Below, piece by piece: positions 6,585-14,534 of a stretch of DNA of 19,184 bases; within the stretch, counting starts at the first letter, position 1; each line of letters opens with the position of its first letter. The DNA is from RGIG8748 sp045532255 (GTDB lineage: Bacteria > Bacillota > Clostridia > UMGS1810). The DNA lies in contig JAZSFO010000027.1 in assembly GCA_045532255.1 (NCBI GenBank), positions 1-19,184 on the forward strand. The letters run 5' to 3'. The notes beneath the pieces were generated by a model. That model ran no database searches. It had not been told where the DNA came from and saw only the letters and a program-made list of their open reading frames with translations. A program made the translations under genes and the position numbers.

Positions 6585-7793
6585 ATGAAAAAGAGTAATT
6601 TGGTTTTGTTTATACTTTCATTTTGTATAATACTTTCGGGTCTTTTCTCGTCCGATTTTATAAATGGTGCAAAGGAGCTTATGAGCCGATTTGCTCTGCA
6701 GACGCAGAACTTCGGACTTGTATCTGCCTTTGAGGACTTTACAAAGGGTGCGGAAACTCTCACAACAGAGAGGCTTTCGTACCGCAATCTGCTTGTCGAT
6801 ACAAGCTCTGTCTATATGAGACTTATGAATACAAAAGTCGTGGAAAAAAGCGACTCTACCGTAGTGAGAACAAATTCGGGATATCTTGCAAACCCCAGAG
6901 GAAGGATACCCCTTTCTCAAATAGAAGAAGGTGCCAAAAAGGTAAAAGAGCTTATGCTCTCTACCGAGGACAACGGCTCAAAGTTCCTCTATGTAATAGC
7001 ACCGAGTAAGGGCGGTCAGCTTAAGTTTCCGCCAAATGTCACAGATTACACCGAAGAAAACTGCAATAACCTCATTTCCTCGCTTGAAAAACATAATGTA
7101 TCTGTACTAAATCTTATTGATGCCAAGGAAAGCCAGGGCATAACCGATGAGGAAATGTTTTTTGCCACAGACCACCATTGGAGACCGCAGTACGGACTGT
7201 GGGCAGTTGGCGAGATATTTGGCGAGCTTGAGAGAAGATACGGATTTTCGTATGATAAGTCGGTTACCGAACTCTCGTCCTATAATACAAAAACACTTGA
7301 AAACTGGTTCCTTGGTTCTCAGGGCAAGAAGGTCGGAAGCTTTTTTGCAAAAGACGCAGTAGACGATATTGATATCATCACGCCCAAATTTGAGACAAGC
7401 CTTAAGGAAATACAACCCATGAAAAACAGCATCCGCGAGGGCAGTTTTGAAAACACCGTAATGTATATGGGCAATGCTGAGAAAAGAGATTTGTATACCC
7501 TCAACCCCTATGCCTCATACAGCGGTGGGGATTTCAGGGAGCAGATTATAGAAAACAACCTTAATGCAGACGGCAAGAAAATCCTTCTCATAAGAGATTC
7601 CTTCGGCTGTGCGGTGATGCCCTTTATGTCTTTGGGTGTTTCCTCGCTTCATGTTGTCGATGTCCGAGACGGCGAATACTATATCGGCGAGAAGGTAAAT
7701 GTGTTTGAATATATAAAGGAAACCGACCCCGATTATGTTGTCGTACTGTATAACGGAATGTCCGATAACAAAAGTTTGTATGATTTTCGATAA
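6585..7793 (+). CDS. DHHW-family, AlgJ/AlgX-like SGNH protein (O-acetylation partner)
   Basis: 402 residues. One N-terminal hydrophobic segment (about 5-22) acts as signal anchor, placing the rest outside the membrane. TDHHWR (195-200) is the signature of the DHHW/AlgJ-type family. LLIRDSFGCAVMPF near 334-347 supplies the SGNH-type nucleophile, probably Ser339. Such proteins work with an MBOAT partner: the MBOAT exports the acyl group and this one transfers it to the polymer. The gene begins ten bases after the MBOAT stop with only a weak ribosome site (GGTGGCAAT), so it probably relies on translational coupling; a longer reading overlapping the MBOAT gene is unlikely. No terminator hairpin is visible after it. 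Confidence 0.9.
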   Translation: MKKSNLVLFILSFCIILSGLFSSDFINGAKELMSRFALQTQNFGLVSAFEDFTKGAETLTTERLSYRNLLVDTSSVYMRLMNTKVVEKSDSTVVRTNSGYLANPRGRIPLSQIEEGAKKVKELMLSTEDNGSKFLYVIAPSKGGQLKFPPNVTDYTEENCNNLISSLEKHNVSVLNLIDAKESQGITDEEMFFATDHHWRPQYGLWAVGEIFGELERRYGFSYDKSVTELSSYNTKTLENWFLGSQGKKVGSFFAKDAVDDIDIITPKFETSLKEIQPMKNSIREGSFENTVMYMGNAEKRDLYTLNPYASYSGGDFREQIIENNLNADGKKILLIRDSFGCAVMPFMSLGVSSLHVVDVRDGEYYIGEKVNVFEYIKETDPDYVVVLYNGMSDNKSLYDFR

Positions 7794-7810
7794 AAATTTT
7801 CATTTTATGT

Positions 7811-7838
7811 TTGCAAATGACACAAAATGTGTTATACT
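7811..7838 (+). promoter_or_regulatory. Promoter of the UPF0371 gene with palindrome in the spacer
   Basis: TTGCAA (7811-7816), 16 bases, TATACT (7833-7838). The spacer includes ACACA-AAA-TGTGT (7820-7832), a perfect five-base-arm palindrome that could be an operator. The regulator is unknown. Confidence 0.5.
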
Positions 7839-7879
7839 ATATGATAGTGTAATTTTTTTTGGCGGTGAGGTAAGGTTTT

Positions 7880-9364
7880 ATGGGCAAAATCGGTTTTGAT
7901 AATCAAAAATATCTGACTATGCAATCGGAGCAAATCCGAAAGCGTATAGAGCTTTTTGGAGGCAAGCTGTATCTTGAATTCGGCGGTAAGCTGTTTGATG
8001 ATTTTCATGCATCAAGAGTTCTCCCCGGCTTTGAACCCGACAGCAAAATCCATATGCTCAGACAGCTTAAGGACGATGCAGAGATAGTAATAACAATCAA
8101 CTCGGAGGATATAGAGGCAAACAAAATACGAGGCGACCTTGGTATTACATACGATGAAGATGTTTTGAGACTCATAGATACCTTCCGCGAGATGGACCTT
8201 TATGTAGGAAGCGTTGTTCTTACAAGATACAACAGTCAGCCAAGAGCCAATGCGTTTCTTAAACAGCTTACGGCTCTCGGTATAAGGAGCTACTGCCACT
8301 ATACAATTGCGGGATACCCGTCCGATGTGGCACACATAGTAAGCGACGATGGTCTTGGCAAGAATGATTATATAGAAACAACCCGTTCGCTGATAGTTGT
8401 AACCGCACCCGGTCCCGGAAGCGGTAAGATGGCAACATGCTTAAGCCAGCTTTATCATGACCACAAGAGAGGTATTACCGCAGGCTATGCCAAGTTCGAA
8501 ACCTTCCCTATATGGAATATCAGCTTAAAGCACCCTGTCAACCTCGCATACGAAGCCGCAACCGCAGACCTCAACGATGTCAATATGATAGACCCCTTCC
8601 ATCTGGAAGCATATGGTGAAACAGCCGTTAATTATAACAGAGATGTAGAGATATTCCCTGTACTCAATACAATATTCAAGCGTATACAGGGTACATCCCC
8701 CTATAGCTCGCCGACGGATATGGGTGTAAACATGGCAGGCAACTGCATTATAGATGACGAAGCCTGCTGTCATGCCTCGAGACTTGAGATACTCAGAAGA
8801 TACTACACCGCATGTGTCAATAGATATTGCGGCAAGGGTGACGATACAGAAGTCCTTAAGCTTGAGATACTTATGAATCAGGCGGGAGTTACACCCGATA
8901 TATGCCCTGCGGTTTCCGCATCGCTTACCAAAGCCAAGAGCACAGGAAGTCCTGCAGGAGCAATCGTACTTCCCGACGGCTCGGTAGTTACGGGAAGAAC
9001 ATCGGATACTCTGGGTGCCGCATCTGCGCTTCTTATGAATGCACTCAAGCACCTTGCAGGAATAGACAGCAGTAAGGATTTGATATCATCAAGCGTACTC
9101 GAGCCTATATGTGCACTCAAGACAGGCAACTTAAAGCATAAGAACCCGAGACTTCATACAGACGAGGTTCTTATAGCACTTACAATATCCGCAATCGACA
9201 ACCCCGATGCAAGAGCTGCCAAGGAACAGCTTTCGAATCTTAAGGGAAGCGATGCACACTTCTCGGTAATACTCAATGAATCGGATCAAATGCTGCTTAA
9301 AAGACTGGGAATAAATGTAAGCTGTGAAGCGCATTACGAGAATAAAAGACTTTATCACAAATAG
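7880..9364 (+). CDS. UPF0371 (DUF1846) family protein
   Basis: 494 residues, full length for this conserved cytosolic family of unknown function, common in Bacillota and actinobacteria. Recognised from the N-terminal block with GFDNQKYLTMQSEQIRKRI and KLYLEFGGKLFDDFHASRVL, and the downstream VTAPGPGSGKMATCLSQLYHD. APGPGSGK (176-183) resembles a nucleotide- or phosphate-binding loop, and family members have been discussed as nucleotide- or phosphate-binding enzymes, but no reaction is established to my knowledge. No signal peptide or membrane segment. GAGGTAAGG precedes the start. It has its own promoter, with a REP-like hairpin and short T tract downstream. Confidence 0.93.
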   Translation: MGKIGFDNQKYLTMQSEQIRKRIELFGGKLYLEFGGKLFDDFHASRVLPGFEPDSKIHMLRQLKDDAEIVITINSEDIEANKIRGDLGITYDEDVLRLIDTFREMDLYVGSVVLTRYNSQPRANAFLKQLTALGIRSYCHYTIAGYPSDVAHIVSDDGLGKNDYIETTRSLIVVTAPGPGSGKMATCLSQLYHDHKRGITAGYAKFETFPIWNISLKHPVNLAYEAATADLNDVNMIDPFHLEAYGETAVNYNRDVEIFPVLNTIFKRIQGTSPYSSPTDMGVNMAGNCIIDDEACCHASRLEILRRYYTACVNRYCGKGDDTEVLKLEILMNQAGVTPDICPAVSASLTKAKSTGSPAGAIVLPDGSVVTGRTSDTLGAASALLMNALKHLAGIDSSKDLISSSVLEPICALKTGNLKHKNPRLHTDEVLIALTISAIDNPDARAAKEQLSNLKGSDAHFSVILNESDQMLLKRLGINVSCEAHYENKRLYHK

Positions 9365-9387
9365 GGAATGTAAAAAATGCACAGCAT

Positions 9388-9420
9388 GTAGGGGCGGGGT
9401 TCTACTCCGCCCTCATTTTT
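9388..9420 (+). repeat. REP-like GTAG hairpin, copy 1
   Basis: GTAG (9388-9391) is followed by a stem of GGGCGGGG with CTCCGCCC (9392-9399/9405-9412, one G-T pair). A TCATTTTTT tail follows, so it may also end transcription of the UPF0371 gene. The head and stem match copy 2 at 12501 in architecture. No gene lies from 9365 to 9535. Confidence 0.6.
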
Positions 9421-9425
9421 TGCCG

Positions 9426-9492
9426 TAATTTGTAAACAAATTATAAAAATACAAAATCCGTATTGAATTTGCATATGATAATGTGATACAAT
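9426..9492 (+). promoter_or_regulatory. clpE-like gene promoter and upstream 18-base palindrome
   Basis: TAATTTGT-AA-ACAAATTA (9426-9443) is a perfect palindrome ending 19 bases before the -35. The promoter is TTGAAT (9463-9468), 18 bases, TACAAT (9487-9492). No CtsR heptad repeat (GGTCAAA type) or CIRCE element is present. In the leader, GTAGTTT and AAATTAC (9499-9517) form a small hairpin before the GAGG ribosome site. Confidence 0.5.
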
Positions 9493-9535
9493 AGGAAGGT
9501 AGTTTCGGCTAAATTACTAAAAAGAGGTACGCAGA

Positions 9536-11797
9536 ATGAAATTATGTTCAATATGCAAAAAAAATCCCGCTGTGGTATTTGTGTCCCGCAGTGACGGAAG
9601 CAAAATGATAAATGAGGGCTATTGCCTGCCCTGTGCCATAAAGAATAACATAACCCCCGTAAATCAGCTTGCAGACCAGTTCGGCATAGAACCGTCGGAG
9701 ATAGAGAGCATGGTTTCGGGACTTAATGAGTTTTTGGAAAGCGGAGACTTCAACGAAGCGTTTGAGGACCTTATGGGCGGAGGAAATCTTATGATGCCCG
9801 TAGCACAAAATGATGATGACGGCGAGAGAATACCCATTAAGGATAATAATATAAAAAAAGGTATCAAAAATCAGCAGAAAAAGAAAAAATGCCTCAACAA
9901 TTTTGGTGTAAACCTTACGGAAAAGGCTAAGCAGTCGCTTCTCGACAGGGTTATAGGCAGAGAAAAGGAAATCGAAAGAGCAATACAGATACTCAACCGC
10001 CGACAGAAGAACAACCCCGTTCTTCTCGGTGCCCCGGGTGTAGGTAAGACCGCCGTAGCAGAGGGTATTGCCCAGAGGATAGCAGATGGAGATGTTCCCG
10101 AGAGACTGCAGAATGCACAGGTATATCTTCTTGATATGTCGGGCATAGTTGCAGGAACTCAGTACAGAGGTCAGTTCGAAAGCCGACTCAAAAATATCAT
10201 AGAAGAAGCAAAGACAGACAACACAATCCTTGTCATAGACGAAATACATTCCATAGTCAGCGCAGGAGATGCAGACGGCGCCATGAATGCGGCAAATATA
10301 TTAAAGCCTGCACTTGCCAAGGGCGAGATACAGGTAATAGGTGCTACAACTCTTGACGAATACAGAAAGCACATAGAAAAGGACGCCGCTCTGGAGCGAA
10401 GATTTCAAAGTGTAATTCTGGAAGAACCCTCGGCAGAGGAAACCATAGAGATACTTATGGGAACCAAGGATTACTACGAGGACTTTCATAATATAACAAT
10501 AGATGCAGATGCTATCAGGGAAGCTGTCATTCTTTCGGATAAGTATATAAATGAAAGATTTTTTCCCGACAAGGCGATAGATGTCATAGACGAAGCGGCA
10601 TCGAGGCTCAATATGGACAGCCCGCATACGCAGAATATAATCAAGACCAATGCAGAGCTTCAGCTTATAGAAGAAAAGCTTTCTCAATTGGAGGAACAGA
10701 CCGAAGAGCCTCAGTATGAGGAAATCGCACGGCTCAAAAGCGACAAGTGCCGTCTGGAAGGAGAAAGACAGGGATTAAGAACAAGACAGAAGGAAACCAG
10801 ACTGTCGCTCACCGATGTGGCAAAGGTTATAGAGCTTTGGACGGGTATACCTGTGCAGAGCATAACCGAGACCGATAAGCAGAAGCTATTGAGCCTTGAA
10901 GAAAGACTTGCAAAAAGAGTGGTAGGGCAGAAGAATGCAATCGAAGCAGTATCCCGTGCAGTAAGGCGAAACAGAGCACTTAAGCTCACCAAAAAGAGAC
11001 CTGTTTCCTTTATATTCGTAGGACCTACAGGAGTTGGAAAAACAGAGCTTGTCAAGGCACTTTCGCAGAGTCTCTTTGATGATGAAAGAGCACTTATCCG
11101 CCTTGATATGAGCGAATATATGGAAAAGCATTCCGTTGCCAAAATCACAGGCTCCCCTCCGGGATATGTAGGCTATGAGGACGGCGGACAGCTTACAGAA
11201 AAGGTAAGAAGAAGACCCTACAGCGTAATACTTCTCGACGAGATAGAAAAGGCACATGCAGATGTGTTCAATATTCTTCTGCAGATACTTGATGACGGAA
11301 GAATTACCGATTCCCATGGCAAAACCGTCAACTTTGAAAACACTATTATAATAATGACAAGCAACGCAGGAACGAGTGTCGGCTCGGCATCGCTTGCGGG
11401 CTTTAATACCGATGAGGGCAATTCCTTGAGCGGCAGAGTAGAGCAGGCACTCAAGGACATCTTCCGCCCCGAATTTCTTAACAGAGTTGACGAGGTGATA
11501 CAGTTTAACTCTCTTACAAAGGATAATTTAAGGGAGATAGTATCGCTCATGCTTTCTGACCTTACGGCAGAGCTTTCGTCAATGGAAATCGGCTTTGAGA
11601 TTACAGACGGTGCAAAGGAGCTTCTTGCAGACAAGGGCTACACACCCAGATACGGCGCAAGACCCATAAGAAGACAGATACAGACACTTATAGAAGACCC
11701 TGTTTCTTCCATGCTCTTGTCACAGGATATAAAGATGGGTTCAAGGTTTGTCGTTGATGTAAATGACGGAGAAATTGAGGTAAAAATACATGAGTAA
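9536..11797 (+). CDS. clpE: ClpE-like AAA+ unfoldase (Clp ATPase with N-terminal zinc finger)
   Basis: 753 residues; Hsp100 unfoldase that threads damaged proteins, usually into ClpP. An N-terminal zinc finger (Cys4, Cys7, Cys30, Cys33) replaces the ClpC/ClpB N domain, the hallmark of ClpE. First AAA+ module: GAPGVGKT (165-172), ILVIDE (231-236). A coiled-coil-like middle region spans about 370-425. Second module: GPTGVGKT (496-503), VILLDE (564-569), LNR arginine finger near 648. The ClpP-docking loop position reads LAGF (620-623), slightly off the usual [LIV]-G-F. The mcsA, mcsB and ctsR partners are absent. The stop overlaps the downstream lipoprotein cyclophilin by eight bases. A lysine-rich, low-complexity linker (104-118) separates the finger from the first ATPase. 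Confidence 0.92.
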   Translation: MKLCSICKKNPAVVFVSRSDGSKMINEGYCLPCAIKNNITPVNQLADQFGIEPSEIESMVSGLNEFLESGDFNEAFEDLMGGGNLMMPVAQNDDDGERIPIKDNNIKKGIKNQQKKKKCLNNFGVNLTEKAKQSLLDRVIGREKEIERAIQILNRRQKNNPVLLGAPGVGKTAVAEGIAQRIADGDVPERLQNAQVYLLDMSGIVAGTQYRGQFESRLKNIIEEAKTDNTILVIDEIHSIVSAGDADGAMNAANILKPALAKGEIQVIGATTLDEYRKHIEKDAALERRFQSVILEEPSAEETIEILMGTKDYYEDFHNITIDADAIREAVILSDKYINERFFPDKAIDVIDEAASRLNMDSPHTQNIIKTNAELQLIEEKLSQLEEQTEEPQYEEIARLKSDKCRLEGERQGLRTRQKETRLSLTDVAKVIELWTGIPVQSITETDKQKLLSLEERLAKRVVGQKNAIEAVSRAVRRNRALKLTKKRPVSFIFVGPTGVGKTELVKALSQSLFDDERALIRLDMSEYMEKHSVAKITGSPPGYVGYEDGGQLTEKVRRRPYSVILLDEIEKAHADVFNILLQILDDGRITDSHGKTVNFENTIIIMTSNAGTSVGSASLAGFNTDEGNSLSGRVEQALKDIFRPEFLNRVDEVIQFNSLTKDNLREIVSLMLSDLTAELSSMEIGFEITDGAKELLADKGYTPRYGARPIRRQIQTLIEDPVSSMLLSQDIKMGSRFVVDVNDGEIEVKIHE

Positions 11798-12476
11798 AAA
11801 AATATTGGCTTTGATTTTTGTGCTTATTACAGCACTGACCCTCGCATCATGTAAGGATAACGGGGGAGAGTACACAATAAATGAAGGCGTGTCGATTTCG
11901 CTTGATGGAAAAAACATTACCGAAACCACGCAGACAAAGGGCGAAAAGACCACAATCCGCAAAAAGAATGTCAAGGTAAGGTTTGAGATGGAGGACGGCG
12001 GAGGGTTCGTAATGGAGCTTTATCCCGAATATGCACCCGAGACGGTGCTTAACTTCTGTAACCTTGTAAATTCTTCTTTCTATGACGGACTTACCTTCCA
12101 CAGAGTTATCCCCGGCTTTATGGCACAGGGCGGTGACCCCGAGGGTACGGGCATGGGCGGTTCGGATACCAAAATCAAGGGAGAATTCGCATCCAACGGC
12201 TTTGATGACAATACCCTTCCCCACGAGAGAGGTACGGTTTCCATGGCACGCTCAATGGATAAGGACAGTGCATCGAGCCAGTTCTTTATTTGCTTTGAGG
12301 AGGCTCCCCACCTTGACGGAGAGTATGCGGCATTCGGCAAGGTAGTGCAGGGCATGGAAACGGTAGATGCAATGGCGGAGGCTGCGGTGGATGAAAACGA
12401 TAAACCGCTTGTTGATATTGTTATCAAGAAGGCAACAATAATCTCTGACGCACAGTACAAAAAAATGGAAAACTAA
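11790..12476 (+). CDS. Cyclophilin-type peptidyl-prolyl isomerase, lipoprotein
   Basis: 228 residues. A signal peptide (about 4-20) ends in a lipobox, LASC, with Cys21 as the lipidated residue, so the protein sits on the outer face of the membrane. A linker (22-60) precedes a cyclophilin domain (about 62-218) with FHRVIPGFMAQGGDP, SMARSMDKDSASSQFFICF and HLDGEYAAFG, covering the active-site arginine and Q/F positions. It would help fold secreted proteins by proline isomerisation. Its start lies inside the last codons of the ClpE-like gene, so the two are translationally coupled. It is very similar to the cytosolic cyclophilin downstream and probably shares a duplication origin with it. Confidence 0.95.
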   Translation: MSKKILALIFVLITALTLASCKDNGGEYTINEGVSISLDGKNITETTQTKGEKTTIRKKNVKVRFEMEDGGGFVMELYPEYAPETVLNFCNLVNSSFYDGLTFHRVIPGFMAQGGDPEGTGMGGSDTKIKGEFASNGFDDNTLPHERGTVSMARSMDKDSASSQFFICFEEAPHLDGEYAAFGKVVQGMETVDAMAEAAVDENDKPLVDIVIKKATIISDAQYKKMEN

Positions 12477-12500
12477 CCGCAATCTTAAATTTTATTATCT

Positions 12501-12526
12501 GTAGGGGAGGGGCTTGCTCCTCCCGC
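12501..12526 (+). repeat. REP-like GTAG hairpin, copy 2
   Basis: GTAG (12501-12504) is followed by GGGAGGGG pairing with CTCCTCCC around a CTTG loop (12505-12524, one G-T pair). It has the same head, stem length and wobble position as copy 1 at 9388, with different stem bases. It lies between the two cyclophilin genes and has no T tract. Confidence 0.6.
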
Positions 12527-12570
12527 AAAAATTCAAAACCCACATAATCATTCCAAGGAGGAAAACAAAT

Positions 12571-13062
12571 ATGAACGAAAATACATTTGTAAAGGTAACA
12601 ATGGAAAACGGCGGTGAATTTACCTTAGAGCTTATGCCCGACTACGCACCCCAGACTGTAGAAAACTTTGTGTCTCTTGTAGAGGAAGGCTTCTATGACG
12701 GACTCATATTCCACAGAGTTATAGCAGGCTTTATGGCACAGGGCGGAGACCCCCAGGGCACAGGTATGGGCGGTTCAGGTGTAAATATCAGAGGCGAATT
12801 CGCATCAAACGGCTTCCCTGCAAACACCTTAAAGCACGAAAGAGGCGTTATATCCATGGCTCGTTCCATGAACAAGGACAGCGCATCAAGTCAGTTCTTT
12901 ATCTGCTTTGAAGATGCACCCCATCTTGACGGCGAGTATGCCGCTTTCGGCAGAGTTACAGAGGGTATGGAGGTTGTTGATGCCTTCGCACAAATCCCCA
13001 CAGACTACATGGATAAGCCCGTTGAGCCGATAGTAATAAGCAAGATGGAAATAGCTAGGTAA
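12571..13062 (+). CDS. Cyclophilin-type peptidyl-prolyl isomerase, cytosolic
   Basis: 163 residues, a bare cyclophilin domain without signal peptide. FHRVIAGFMAQGGDP, SMARSMNKDSASSQFFICF and HLDGEYAAFGRV give the active site. The start at 12571 has a strong AAGGAGG eight bases upstream; a longer reading from 12514 begins at a non-ATG codon and lacks a ribosome site. It is a close paralogue of the lipoprotein cyclophilin 95 bases upstream, the pair separated by a REP-like hairpin. I see no separate consensus promoter in the gap, so it may be transcribed with the upstream genes. Role: general proline isomerisation in protein folding. Confidence 0.95.
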   Translation: MNENTFVKVTMENGGEFTLELMPDYAPQTVENFVSLVEEGFYDGLIFHRVIAGFMAQGGDPQGTGMGGSGVNIRGEFASNGFPANTLKHERGVISMARSMNKDSASSQFFICFEDAPHLDGEYAAFGRVTEGMEVVDAFAQIPTDYMDKPVEPIVISKMEIAR

Positions 13063-13089
13063 AATTTTACAATTGGCAAAAAGAAATTC

Positions 13090-13114
13090 TTAAAAAATTA
13101 TTACAATTTTTTAA
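13090..13114. terminator. A/T-only hairpin after the cyclophilin gene
   Basis: TTAAAAAATT (13090-13099) and AATTTTTTAA (13105-13114) are perfect ten-base arms around ATTAC. The stem has no G or C, so it would be a weak terminator; it may instead be an operator upstream of gap. Confidence 0.4.
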
Positions 13115-13123
13115 TATTTAATA

Positions 13124-13152
13124 TTGCATAATTCTGGATTTTATAGTAGAAT
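13124..13152 (+). promoter_or_regulatory. gap promoter
   Basis: TTGCAT (13124-13129), 17 bases, TAGAAT (13147-13152), in a very A/T-rich region. A strong AAGGAGG site follows before the gene, fitting high expression. Confidence 0.6.
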
Positions 13153-13196
13153 ATAACTATGTTTATTATTTATTTAATATAAGGAGGAATTTTAAA

Positions 13197-14210
13197 ATGG
13201 CAGTTAAAGTTGCTATTAACGGTTTCGGCCGTATCGGCCGTCTTGCTTTCAGACAGATGTTTGGAGCAGAAGGCTACGAGGTAGTTGCTATCAACGACCT
13301 TACAGATCCCAAAATGCTTGCACACTTATTAAAGTATGACTCTTCACAGGGCAGATATGACGGACACGCAGTAGAAGCAGGCGAAGGTTGCATCGTAGTA
13401 GATGGCAAGACCATCACAATCTACAGCGAGCCCAAGGCTGCTGATCTCCCCTGGGGCGAGATTGGTGTAGATGTTGTTCTCGAGTGCACAGGCTTCTATT
13501 GCTCTAAGGAAAAGAGCCAGGCTCACATCGATGCAGGTGCTAAGAAGGTTGTTATTTCTGCTCCCGCAGGCAACGACCTCAAGACTGTAGTTTTCGGTGT
13601 TAACGAAGGCACACTTTCCAAGGATGATACAATAATCTCCGCAGCTTCCTGCACAACAAACTGCTTGGCTCCCATGGCTAAGGCTCTTAACGACTATGCT
13701 CCCATCCAGTCCGGTATCATGGCTACAATCCATGCTTACACAGGCGACCAGATGATTCTTGACGGTCCTCACAGAAAGGGCGACCTCAGAAGAGCAAGAG
13801 CAGGCGCTGTAAACATCGTTCCCAACTCCACAGGTGCTGCTAAGGCTATCGGTCTTGTTATCCCCGAGCTCAACGGTAAGCTTATAGGTGCTGCACAGAG
13901 AATTCCTGTTCCCACAGGTTCTACAACAATCCTTACTGCAGTTGTTAAGGGTAAGGATGTAACAAAGGAAGGCATCAATGCTGCTATGAAGGCTGCTGCA
14001 TCTGCTTCCTTCGGTTATAACGAAGATGAAATCGTATCCTCCGATATCGTTGGTATCACATACGGTTCACTCTTCGATGCTACACAGACAATGGTTGCTC
14101 CCATCGCTGACGACCTCTATGAGGTACAGGTTGTTTCCTGGTATGATAACGAAAATTCATACACAAGCCAGATGGTTAGAACAATCAAATATTTTGCAGA
14201 ATTAGCATAA
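13197..14210 (+). CDS. gap: Glyceraldehyde-3-phosphate dehydrogenase
   Basis: Central glycolytic enzyme: oxidises and phosphorylates glyceraldehyde-3-phosphate to 1,3-bisphosphoglycerate with NAD+. 337 residues, full length. NAD-binding NGFGRIGR (8-15) and Asp34 after the second strand favour NAD+ over NADP+. Catalytic Cys152 lies in SAASCTTNCLAP, and His179 in ATIHAYT. The phosphate-site stretch with RRARAGAVNIVPNSTGAAKA and the C-terminal WYDNENSYTSQMVRT are intact. Codon use is uniform and GCT/GTT/CTT-rich compared with neighbours, as in highly expressed genes. It is monocistronic here, with its own promoter and a strong terminator; no pgk, tpi or cggR lies beside it. Confidence 0.98.
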   Translation: MAVKVAINGFGRIGRLAFRQMFGAEGYEVVAINDLTDPKMLAHLLKYDSSQGRYDGHAVEAGEGCIVVDGKTITIYSEPKAADLPWGEIGVDVVLECTGFYCSKEKSQAHIDAGAKKVVISAPAGNDLKTVVFGVNEGTLSKDDTIISAASCTTNCLAPMAKALNDYAPIQSGIMATIHAYTGDQMILDGPHRKGDLRRARAGAVNIVPNSTGAAKAIGLVIPELNGKLIGAAQRIPVPTGSTTILTAVVKGKDVTKEGINAAMKAAASASFGYNEDEIVSSDIVGITYGSLFDATQTMVAPIADDLYEVQVVSWYDNENSYTSQMVRTIKYFAELA

Positions 14211-14226
14211 TTACGGATTTGCATAG

Positions 14227-14257
14227 AAAAACGGCTTGCCTCGGCAAGCCGTTTTTT
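14227..14257. terminator. Bidirectional terminator between gap and the minus-strand small genes
   Basis: Arms CGGCTTGCC (14232-14240) and GGCAAGCCG (14243-14251) are flanked by A5 and T6. It serves gap on the plus strand and the converging three-gene operon on the minus strand. Confidence 0.93.
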
Positions 14258-14258
14258 G

Positions 14259-14531
14259 TTACATATTACTCAGTAGAAGATACCCCAATATAAGAGGAAG
14301 TATAAAATCATCTCCCGACTCACTCGCCACAAGAAACAGCACAGCAATAAGGATTATATCATCCGTCTTTAATCCCGCAGGCAGACCAAAGGGCAAAGCA
14401 GACGCTACCTGTACCTCGGCATCTTCTATGGAAGCAATTTCATTTTGTTCTTCGTTTGTTTCCTTTGGCGCAGTATCGGTAAGCGCAATATCATTTCGCC
14501 TTGTGTATCCGTCATAATATCTGGTATACAT
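14259..14531 (-). CDS. Small protein with hydrophobic C terminus, unknown function (third gene)
   Basis: 90 residues; I cannot assign a family by name. The N-terminal part (1-50) is polar and acidic, with a Tyr/Arg-rich start (MYTRYYDGYTRRND) and many Glu residues. The C-terminal 35 residues are hydrophobic, roughly two short segments (DDIILIAVLFLVAS and DDFILPLILGYLLL), each preceded by an Asp pair, suggesting membrane association or a hairpin insertion. AAAGGGA lies upstream of the ATG, which begins three bases after the previous gene's stop. The gene ends at the shared terminator. Similar small acidic-hydrophobic proteins occur in spore-forming Clostridia in my recollection; a sporulation link is only a guess. 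Confidence 0.75.
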   Translation of the reverse strand: MYTRYYDGYTRRNDIALTDTAPKETNEEQNEIASIEDAEVQVASALPFGLPAGLKTDDIILIAVLFLVASESGDDFILPLILGYLLLSNM

Positions 14532-14534
14532 TTT

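Noticed and set aside
9365..9535. CtsR or CIRCE heat-shock operator upstream of the ClpE-like gene
   Set aside because: No GGTCAAA-type heptad repeat and no TTAGCACTC inverted repeat are visible on either strand.
9548..11634. Long antisense open frames within the ClpE-like gene
   Set aside because: They are mirror frames of a well-conserved coding sequence, lack ribosome sites and show no recognisable protein pattern.
13197..14210. Archaeal-type or NADP-specific GAPDH
   Set aside because: Cys152, His179, Asp34 and the full C-terminal motif match the ordinary NAD-dependent bacterial enzyme.
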